Shown piece after piece: positions 1 to 5,013 of a stretch of DNA of 7,258 bases (positions within the stretch are counted from its first letter, which is position 1; the number at the start of each line of letters is the position of its first letter). Below the pieces are notes generated by a model that worked only from the letters and a program-made list of their open reading frames with translations, did not search any database and was not told where the DNA came from. The position numbers and the translations under genes are program-made. The stretch lies in NCBI GenBank assembly GCA_024402755.1, contig JAKSTD010000016.1, forward strand, positions 1 through 7,258, in the 5' to 3' direction. This DNA comes from Alphaproteobacteria bacterium. GTDB lineage: Bacteria; Pseudomonadota; Alphaproteobacteria; Rs-D84.

Positions 1-1
1 T

Positions 2-967
2 GTGGTTGAGGCAAAAATGGAAAAGGGTCTTGGTGCTGTTGCAACTATTTTAATTCGCCAAGGAACATTGTCTGTGGGCGATGTGTTTGTGGTTGGCGAA
101 ACATTTGGTCGTGTTCGCGGTCTTATTAATTCAAGCGGTGTTCGCGTGAAAAGTGTAAAGCCAGGTCAACCAGCGATGGTTTTGGGATTGGAATCTGTTC
201 CCGCTGCGGGCGATGAATTGCATGTTATGGAAACCGAAGCGCAAACAAGAGAAGTTGCTGCGTATCGTATTCAAAAAGCAAAAGATAAAGCAAATGCTGT
301 TAAACGTTCGTCATTGGAAGAATTGTTTGCAAAACGCGATGAAACCAAGAAGTTAACTTTGCCAATTATTTTGCGCGCAGATGTCCAGGGTTCTGTCGAA
401 GCAATTTCTGATATGTTGCGTGGGTTTAATTCGGACAAGGCGGGTGTTGAATTATTGTCTGCGGGTGTTGGTCAAATTACCGAAGGCGATATAAGGTTGG
501 CAACTGCATCTGGTGCGGTTATAATTGCGTTTAATGTGCGTGCTGATTCTGCGGTACGTGATATGGCGCGCAATAACGGTGTGGACATAAGATATCACAG
601 TGTTGTTTATCGTATAACCGATGAAATCAAAGAAATATTGTCTGGAAAATTAGCACCAGAAAAACGCGAAACATTTATCGGTTACGCAGATGTTATAGCG
701 CTATTTACAGTCGGCAAAGGAACTCGTGTTGCTGGGTGTCGTGTCAGCGAAGGGACAATTAAAAAATCTGCGTTTGTTCGTTTGTTGCGCAATAATGTTG
801 TTATTTACGATGGCAAGATTGGCGAACTGCGCCGCGAAAAGAACGAAGTTAATGAAGTTTCTGGCGCAGGGGTAGAATTTGGCATGAGTTTTGATAAATA
901 TAACGACATTAAAGAAGGTGACCGTGTCGAATGTTACGAAGTCCAAGAAATAAAAGCACAGTTATAA
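2..967 (+). CDS. infB: Translation initiation factor IF-2, C-terminal part (5' end outside window)
   Basis: IF-2 is the GTPase that places initiator tRNA on the 30S subunit and promotes subunit joining in the cytoplasm. Only the last 321 or so residues are present; the GTP-binding domain lies upstream of the window, so the GTG at position 2 is an internal Val codon, not a start. Visible regions, numbered from that Val: the beta-barrel domain after the G domain (about 1-95, with the conserved VPAAGDE at 66-72), a linker helix (about 85-115), domain C1 with LRADVQGSVEAI (124-135), and the C-terminal fMet-tRNA-binding barrel C2 (about 228-321, containing NNVVIYDGKIGELRR). The match to family order and spacing runs to the natural end, with TAA at 965-967. 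No rbfA follows: a terminator and a convergent gene come next, so infB closes its transcription unit. Confidence 0.97.
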   Translation: MVEAKMEKGLGAVATILIRQGTLSVGDVFVVGETFGRVRGLINSSGVRVKSVKPGQPAMVLGLESVPAAGDELHVMETEAQTREVAAYRIQKAKDKANAVKRSSLEELFAKRDETKKLTLPIILRADVQGSVEAISDMLRGFNSDKAGVELLSAGVGQITEGDIRLATASGAVIIAFNVRADSAVRDMARNNGVDIRYHSVVYRITDEIKEILSGKLAPEKRETFIGYADVIALFTVGKGTRVAGCRVSEGTIKKSAFVRLLRNNVVIYDGKIGELRREKNEVNEVSGAGVEFGMSFDKYNDIKEGDRVECYEVQEIKAQL

Positions 968-989
968 AATGATGCTTTTGTAATACAAA

Positions 990-1021
990 AAAACACCCGC
1001 AATCGCGGGTGTTTTCTTTTT
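990..1021. terminator. Bidirectional intrinsic terminator between convergent infB and the OmpH-like gene
   Basis: An 11-bp perfect stem pairs 990-1000 with 1005-1015 around the 4-base loop AATC. The inner pairs are GC-rich (CACCCGC/GCGGGTG) and the outer ones A:T. A T-rich tract follows on the plus strand and an A-run precedes the stem, giving a U-tract when read on the minus strand. It sits 22 bases after the infB stop and 25 bases beyond the stop of the convergent minus-strand gene, so it can serve both. Confidence 0.93.
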
Positions 1022-1040
1022 AATCGTTTTAATAACTGTT

Positions 1041-1700
1041 TTATAAACCTTTTGGTGTGGACATTTTAACAGATGAAATCTTTTTATTTAATGCTTTGAC
1101 TACTTCATCTGTGATATCCAAACCATTTATGTTTGTGCCTGTGCGTGCCATACGACCATCAATTACCAAATCTAATTTTTTCTTGGCAATAATACCTTCG
1201 ATAATTGGGTCCAGGTGTTTCTTTTGAACAGTGCTTAACGCTTCTTGATATGCAGATTCAATCGCCTGGGCATTTTCAGACAAATCGCGTTGAAATTGAT
1301 TTACGCGTTTTTGATATTCTACCACCCGTCTTTGCAAGGCGTCTTGGGATAACATATCTTGAGATTTTTCGATGTCCGCCTTTTCTTTTTCAATCGCTTT
1401 TTGTTCTTTTTCCAGTTTTGATTTTAATTTGTTTTCTAAATTTGCGCGTTGTTTATGCAGGTCTTCCAATACAGTTGCTTCGGTTTGAATTTTGTCCATG
1501 CTGACCACCGCAATACGCAAATCTGCACCAGTGACGGCATTTTCGGTTACTTCTTTTAATGCGGTTTGTGTATCAACACCGCGCTTCATCGCGCTGATTC
1601 CCCAGATGCCAAGAATCGCAACAACGATAACCGCCGCCGCAATAATGCCCATTTTTGAATATTTTTTTAATGCTGGATTTAATTCTTTTGTTTGTGCCAT
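1041..1700 (-). CDS. OmpH/Skp-family periplasmic chaperone-like protein with N-terminal membrane anchor
   Basis: 219 residues. Skp/OmpH proteins are periplasmic trimeric holdases that bind unfolded outer-membrane proteins before BAM-dependent insertion. The core starts at about residue 61 with LRIAVVSMDKI, the usual first strand of the family. A long charged coiled-coil hairpin follows (about 78-165, rich in K, E and Q), then a return to the body with KKKLDLVIDGRMA (173-185) and a final DITDEVVKALNKK helix. Unlike typical Skp, it has a 17-residue cytoplasmic-type head (K12, K13, K16), a hydrophobic segment at about 18-38 followed at once by K39-R40, and no convincing signal peptidase site, so I infer a signal anchor rather than a cleaved signal peptide. 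The ATG at 1700 has AAGGAAG five bases upstream (1706-1712). A promoter lies in the gap to the lipoprotein gene, and the shared terminator at 990-1021 ends it. Confidence 0.85.
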   Translation of the reverse strand: MAQTKELNPALKKYSKMGIIAAAVIVVAILGIWGISAMKRGVDTQTALKEVTENAVTGADLRIAVVSMDKIQTEATVLEDLHKQRANLENKLKSKLEKEQKAIEKEKADIEKSQDMLSQDALQRRVVEYQKRVNQFQRDLSENAQAIESAYQEALSTVQKKHLDPIIEGIIAKKKLDLVIDGRMARTGTNINGLDITDEVVKALNKKISSVKMSTPKGL

Positions 1701-1736
1701 TTTTTCTTCCTTTGTTTTTATTGGTTAACTGACTGG

Positions 1737-1765
1737 AATATAGCAAGATTTGTATAAAAAATCAA
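1737..1765 (-). promoter_or_regulatory. Sigma70-type promoter for the OmpH/Skp-like gene
   Basis: Read on the minus strand: -35 TTGATT (1765-1760), a 17-base spacer, and -10 TATATT (1742-1737) preceded by TTGC. Transcription would start near 1730, giving a leader of about 30 bases that holds the AAGGAAG ribosome site. The GCTATATT reading fits the GCTAnAWC-like -10 of alphaproteobacterial housekeeping promoters. The -35 box begins just after the lipoprotein stop codon. Confidence 0.7.
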
Positions 1766-1768
1766 TGA

Positions 1769-2449
1769 TTATCTGGCAGGGCTTAATCTTATTTCCACGC
1801 GGCGATTCATCAATCTTCCAATATCATCTTGGGCGGCAATCGGGCGTGCAGGTCCACGTCCAACAATAAACATTCGCGATGTGGAAACATTATGTTCTGC
1901 AAAATAAACACCAACACGTTCCGCCATATCCAGCGACAAAGCGTATGCAGCATTTTTATCCTTCATAGAATCTGTGTATCCGGCGATTTCAAAGAAAGTG
2001 GCATTATATTTGTTTAATATTTTTGAAATGGTTTTTAATGTATTCGCACCGTCAACAGATATGTCCGCGACATCTGGTTTCATAATCGCATCACGCACTA
2101 ATATAATCACAACATCTGTGCCTGCGCGCTGAACAGATAATCCTGGTTTGCGCAGTGCGTCATATAATTCATATTCCAGATTCGCCATATAGTTAACCAA
2201 TACAGCATTATCTATGTTATTTTTATCACCGTATTGCATTTTGCCAGATAATTTACCACTTTGTGTAATAACCTTGCCACCGTGCCCCATGTATACAGGC
2301 AATTTTGCGGTCTTGGCAGATTCGGTCATGTCCATAAACGATGCGCCATATAAATATTGATTCCATGTATCCCGTTCCGGACTGTGATATTGCAGACATC
2401 CAGACAACATAATTGAAAAAGCAATAAAAATTATTTGTTTTGTTTTCAT
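1769..2449 (-). CDS. OmpA-domain outer-membrane lipoprotein
   Basis: 226 residues. The N-terminus is a lipoprotein signal: K2 and K4, a hydrophobic stretch 6-15, and lipobox L15-S16-G17-C18. Leu follows the Cys, and no Asp sits at +2, so sorting to the outer membrane is likely. Residues 19-105 form a linker and a region I do not recognise. Residues about 112-224 form an OmpA C-terminal (peptidoglycan-binding) domain with GYTD (157-160), N166, LS (171-172), GRGPARPIA (197-205) and the closing GRLMNRRVEI (211-220). The Arg of the usual LSxxRA motif, which contacts diaminopimelate, is Met175; D160 is kept. The ATG lies 3 bases after the pilin stop with no clear ribosome site, so translation is probably coupled. 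It resembles Pal or other envelope-tethering lipoproteins, but no Tol genes are nearby and I would not call it Pal. Confidence 0.88.
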   Translation of the reverse strand: MKTKQIIFIAFSIMLSGCLQYHSPERDTWNQYLYGASFMDMTESAKTAKLPVYMGHGGKVITQSGKLSGKMQYGDKNNIDNAVLVNYMANLEYELYDALRKPGLSVQRAGTDVVIILVRDAIMKPDVADISVDGANTLKTISKILNKYNATFFEIAGYTDSMKDKNAAYALSLDMAERVGVYFAEHNVSTSRMFIVGRGPARPIAAQDDIGRLMNRRVEIRLSPAR

Positions 2450-2452
2450 GTC

Positions 2453-2908
2453 TTATTCTGCAAAAAATGATATGATATTGCCACCCGTTTTAAGACAATA
2501 CGAAGCATCCGCATTGTCATATCCATTGATGTTTAAATGTGTCACCCAATTAAATTTTTTTGTTGCAAAGAAAGAACATTCTTCAAAAGATAAATCAACC
2601 AAGTTAATTGAAAATTCTGTGCCATCTAAATTACTTGTCACAGACCAGTTGTCCCCACCCGCAGGTGCGCGGTCGTTGTTTATAACACCTGATTCGATTA
2701 AATAATCAATGGATACATTTGTGTATCCAGAATAACCCAGTAGAATGTGGGTTTTTTGTGCGATGTCTTTTAATTCTTCGCTGACAATCAGTCGCTTTTG
2801 TTTTTCGTTCGTTGAATGATACATGCTGTATGTTGCAGATATCATAATCGCACCAATCGCCAAAACGCCGATGATTTCTATTAGTGAACGCCCCGATTGC
2901 TCTCTCAT
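2453..2908 (-). CDS. Type IVb-like (PilS-type) minor pilin or pseudopilin
   Basis: 151 residues from the ATG at 2908. An in-frame ATG at 2941 would overlap the end of dnaX by 14 bases and add 11 residues. I prefer 2908 because AAAGGG lies 8 bases upstream and the leader becomes the classic short basic form, MREQSG. Prepilin peptidase cleavage is predicted after G6, giving mature R7-S-L-I-E11, with the conserved Glu at mature position 5. A hydrophobic helix covers about 8-27 (IEIIGVLAIGAIMIS), then an amphipathic helix continues to about 57. The C-terminal globular part has two Cys, C111 and C138, placed like the disulfide that closes the D-region of type IVb pilins, and ends CLKTGGNIISFF, similar to the C...NxIxF ending of PilS-like pilins. 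It sits 19 bases behind dnaX and 3 bases before a lipoprotein gene. Major or minor role cannot be decided. Confidence 0.82.
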   Translation of the reverse strand: MREQSGRSLIEIIGVLAIGAIMISATYSMYHSTNEKQKRLIVSEELKDIAQKTHILLGYSGYTNVSIDYLIESGVINNDRAPAGGDNWSVTSNLDGTEFSINLVDLSFEECSFFATKKFNWVTHLNINGYDNADASYCLKTGGNIISFFAE

Positions 2909-2916
2909 CTTTTTTA

Positions 2917-2922
2917 CCCTTT
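2917..2922 (-). promoter_or_regulatory. Ribosome binding site that selects the pilin start at 2908
   Basis: AAAGGG on the minus strand, 8 bases before the ATG at 2908. It falls within the codons that the longer reading from 2941 would translate, and it is the reason for choosing the shorter protein with the six-residue prepilin leader. Confidence 0.6.
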
Positions 2923-2927
2923 GATTA

Positions 2928-4469
2928 TTACTTAGATACACCTACTATTTCTGCACCTTCGAACAAATTCATCGCATCTGCCACCATCGGGTCAGCCACG
3001 ATTTCAGATTTGTTGTGTTCGGAAATTGTTTCCTTGTGCGGGTCTTCGGTTGTTGTTTCCAATGTCCAATTTTTTCCAGTATTGTCCCGCAGCCATACGG
3101 TTAACTTTTGTGAAAAATTTTTATCATTTTGTCTGTCAAAATATTTTATTTTATTGTCCCCGAATTCAAGAATTTCCAGATTAGAACTGACATAAGAATA
3201 AAGCAACAATTCGCGTGCATTCTGCAACGCATTAACCAATTCTGTCGCATTTTTTATATCAATATATTTTGATTGTTCGGGTTCAACAGTTTTTACCGGT
3301 TCTGTTTTTTTTTCAGGCATTGCACCAGAATCTTGCTTTAATAATTCTGGAATAGATGGCATATCTGCAATATGGATAAGACGCACAATTAACATATCAA
3401 AACATTGCTTTTGATTAGTTGATGCCTGTAATTCTGGAACAGCCGCAACCATAACCTGCCATATGCGGGATAAAGTATTCAAAGAAATATTTTCGTTTAT
3501 TTTCTTTATGGTTTCGCGTTGGTCTGCGGTGTACGGCGAAGAAGACGCATCCTGTAAACGAAGAGATGGATACATGCGTGTCGCCCAATGTGTCCATTCC
3601 ATCATGTCATTAAGCAACATTGTTAAATCTGCACCATTAACATAAATTTCATCCAATTTATTTAATGCGGCACTAACATCATCAGACAAAACAGTTTTCA
3701 TAAAATTGACAACTGTGCCACGGTCTGTGCGCTTTAACATATCAAGAACGGCACCTTCGTCAACATGTCCCCCTGTTTGTGCAATCGCCTGGTCCAAAAG
3801 AGACAAACCATCACGTACAGAACCATCAGCCGCGCGCGCCAGTAATTCGTTTGCTTCGTCAGAAAGGGTTATCTTTTCTTGTTCTGCAACCCATGCAAAA
3901 TGTTTCTTTAGTGTTTCAACAGGAACACGTGCCAAATCAAATCGTTGACATCTTGATAAAATAGTGACAGGAACCTTTCTTATTTCTGTTGTTGCCAATA
4001 TAAAAATTACATGCGCTGGTGGTTCTTCCAATGTTTTCAGCAATGCATTAAAAGCACTGGTTGATAACATGTGGACTTCGTCAATAATATAAACCTTGTA
4101 TCTGGCATTTGTTGGGCGATAAAGCGCAGCATCCAAAATTTCGCGCATATTATCAACCCCAGTATGCGAAGCGGCATCGATTTCCATAACATCAATGTGC
4201 TGACCCGCCGCAATCGCGCGACAATTTTCGCATTCGCCGCATGGTTTTGACGTGGCTGTGTCCGAAGATAAACAATTCAATGCCTTGGCCAAAATGCGAG
4301 CAGTACTGGTTTTTCCAGTTCCACGAATGCCTGTAAAAATATATGCATGTGCGATGCGACCAGTGTTTATAGCAGTCGTCAATGTTTTAACCAAAACATC
4401 CTGACCAATCAGGTTCTCAAAATTTTGACTGCGATATTTGCGCGCTAAAACAGTATAATTATTTTCCAT
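2928..4469 (-). CDS. dnaX: DNA polymerase III subunit tau/gamma
   Basis: 513 residues. DnaX is the AAA+ clamp-loader ATPase of the replisome; full-length tau also links polymerase cores and helicase. Visible elements: Walker A GIRGTGKT (47-54), zinc-binding Cys C66, C77, C80 and C83, Walker B VYIIDEVH (126-133), the sensor region LATTE (158-162), and SRC (172-174) with the arginine finger of clamp-loader subunits. The lid and collar domains run to about 372. A tau-specific part of about 140 residues follows, shorter than the roughly 210 of E. coli, and ends DPMVADAMNLFEGAEIVGVSK-like, as in alphaproteobacteria. The ATG at 4469 has AGGAAG just upstream (4474-4479) and its own promoter (4491-4518). 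A run of nine A residues at codons 386-389 could allow slippage to a gamma-like form. It heads an apparent operon with the pilin and lipoprotein genes; the usual recR or YbaB partner does not follow. Confidence 0.97.
   Translation of the reverse strand: MENNYTVLARKYRSQNFENLIGQDVLVKTLTTAINTGRIAHAYIFTGIRGTGKTSTARILAKALNCLSSDTATSKPCGECENCRAIAAGQHIDVMEIDAASHTGVDNMREILDAALYRPTNARYKVYIIDEVHMLSTSAFNALLKTLEEPPAHVIFILATTEIRKVPVTILSRCQRFDLARVPVETLKKHFAWVAEQEKITLSDEANELLARAADGSVRDGLSLLDQAIAQTGGHVDEGAVLDMLKRTDRGTVVNFMKTVLSDDVSAALNKLDEIYVNGADLTMLLNDMMEWTHWATRMYPSLRLQDASSSPYTADQRETIKKINENISLNTLSRIWQVMVAAVPELQASTNQKQCFDMLIVRLIHIADMPSIPELLKQDSGAMPEKKTEPVKTVEPEQSKYIDIKNATELVNALQNARELLLYSYVSSNLEILEFGDNKIKYFDRQNDKNFSQKLTVWLRDNTGKNWTLETTTEDPHKETISEHNKSEIVADPMVADAMNLFEGAEIVGVSK
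3305..3313 (-). other. A9 slippery run in dnaX; possible gamma-producing frameshift or transcription slippage site
   Basis: On the coding strand, codons 386-389 read GAA AAA AAA ACA, giving nine consecutive A residues about 14 codons after the likely end of domain III. An added A (or -1 ribosomal slip) reads on as KKNRTGKNC and stops after 395 residues. Loss of one A gives KKQNR and stops after 391 residues. Thermus dnaX is known to make gamma by transcription slippage on an A9 run, and E. coli by -1 ribosomal frameshifting at A AAA AAG. I see no convincing stimulatory hairpin. Function here is inferred. Confidence 0.5.
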
Positions 4470-4490
4470 GAATCTTCCTTAGCTGTCAAA

Positions 4491-4518
4491 AGCATAGCAA
4501 ATAAATACACGATTTCAA
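4491..4518 (-). promoter_or_regulatory. Sigma70-type promoter for the dnaX-pilin-lipoprotein operon
   Basis: On the minus strand: -35 TTGAAA (4518-4513), a 16-base spacer, and -10 TATGCT (4496-4491) with an extended TGC just before it. The predicted start near 4484 leaves a leader of about 15 bases that carries the AGGAAG ribosome site of dnaX. The TTGCTATGCT string is identical to that of the promoter at 4960-4988. Confidence 0.62.
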
Positions 4519-4537
4519 TTAAAAAACGATGAAGATT

Positions 4538-4855
4538 TTACTTTAAATTTGTTATAAAATCAGGAAAGCCGATTTCGTCTTCTTCGCCAGAGTCGTTCCC
4601 TGCCGAATTTTCATTATCTTCTGCCATTTCTTCCACTGTGGCATTTTTATCTTTTGGGTCACGCATAGAATCAATTTTAATTTGTTCTTCGTTCGCGATA
4701 CGACAATAATGTTCCGCCGCTTGCAATAAACGTTCGCGTTCGATTTCGTCACTGGTTTGACGTGCTTGGTCTATGAATTGTTTTCTTTTTTGGCGCCATT
4801 TATGACAGCGCTGAATCATCTGTCCCACAGGGGTTTGATTTTTTTTATTAGCCAT
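4538..4855 (-). CDS. Small charged protein resembling DUF4167
   Basis: 105 residues. The N-terminal half is basic and helical (K19-R25 includes KWRQKRK), followed by ARQTSDEIERERLLQAAEHY and then CRIANEEQ. The order 'residue block - short polar loop - LLQAAEHYxRI' matches my recollection of DUF4167, an alphaproteobacterial family of unknown role with a basic N-terminus and an AEHYxRI-type helix. Residues 68-94 are strongly acidic, and the end (FPDFITNLK) is short and hydrophobic. There is no signal peptide or membrane segment, so it should be cytoplasmic, and a nucleic-acid or ribosome link is only a guess from the charge pattern. The ATG at 4855 is preceded by purine-rich AAAGAAAAGAAA rather than a strong ribosome site. 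It lies 68 bases upstream of dnaX, which has its own promoter. An overlapping 66-codon frame at 4552-4752 shows no family features. Confidence 0.7.
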   Translation of the reverse strand: MANKKNQTPVGQMIQRCHKWRQKRKQFIDQARQTSDEIERERLLQAAEHYCRIANEEQIKIDSMRDPKDKNATVEEMAEDNENSAGNDSGEEDEIGFPDFITNLK

Positions 4856-4936
4856 TTTCTTTTCTTTATTTCTATGGAAATACTTTTTCTCAACCAGGTA
4901 ATAATTTTTCTATCACCTAATGTCTCAACAACTTAT

Positions 4937-4948
4937 ATGTTATAACAT
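4937..4948. repeat. 12-bp perfect palindrome in the divergent intergenic region
   Basis: ATGTTATAACAT reads the same on both strands and lies 12 bases upstream of the -35 box of the plus-strand promoter, between two divergent genes. The place suits an operator, but a short AT-rich palindrome can arise by chance and no second copy is seen in the window. Confidence 0.3.
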
Positions 4949-4959
4949 CTTAAAACTGA

Positions 4960-4988
4960 TTGCAATAATTTTTTTCAGTTGCTATGCT
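4960..4988 (+). promoter_or_regulatory. Extended -10 promoter for the prepilin-headed gene pair
   Basis: -35 TTGCAA (4960-4965), a 17-base spacer, and -10 TATGCT (4983-4988) with TGC just before it. The -10 box covers the ATG at 4984, so that codon would lie upstream of the transcription start (near 4995) and cannot be the translation start from this promoter. The remaining intergenic sequence (4856-4959) should also carry the promoter of the leftward DUF4167-like gene, but I cannot single out convincing boxes for it. Confidence 0.6.
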
Positions 4989-4997
4989 TAATGGTGC

Positions 4998-5006
4998 AGG
5001 AGGGGG
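4998..5006 (+). promoter_or_regulatory. Strong ribosome binding site selecting a TTG start
   Basis: AGGAGGGGG, the best Shine-Dalgarno match in the window, ends 7 bases before a TTG at 5014. That spacing is ideal for the TTG, whereas the ATG at 4984 lies upstream of the site and has no comparable signal. Confidence 0.72.
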
Positions 5007-5013
5007 ATTTTAT

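Noticed and set aside
1205..1728. Plus-strand frames opposite the OmpH/Skp-like gene
   Set aside because: The apparent hydrophobic stretches are antisense of the coiled coil and membrane anchor codons.
2448..2705. Plus-strand open frames opposite the pilin and dnaX (2448-2705, 2884-3195, 3706-3964)
   Set aside because: They lie entirely antisense to strongly supported genes and have no ribosome sites or family motifs.
2909..2941. Longer start for the pilin at 2941
   Set aside because: It adds 11 residues before the ideal leader, overlaps the end of dnaX, and would place the AAAGGG ribosome site inside the coding region.
3260..3304. Stimulatory hairpin downstream of the dnaX A9 run
   Set aside because: Only weak 3-4 bp pairings (such as ACAG with CTGT) can be drawn, so no structure is claimed.
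4470..4537. Terminator between the DUF4167-like gene and dnaX
   Set aside because: No GC-rich hairpin followed by a U-tract is present, so read-through into dnaX remains possible.
4552..4752. 66-codon minus-strand frame inside the DUF4167-like gene
   Set aside because: It overlaps the larger gene in another frame, lacks a ribosome site and shows no recognisable family pattern.
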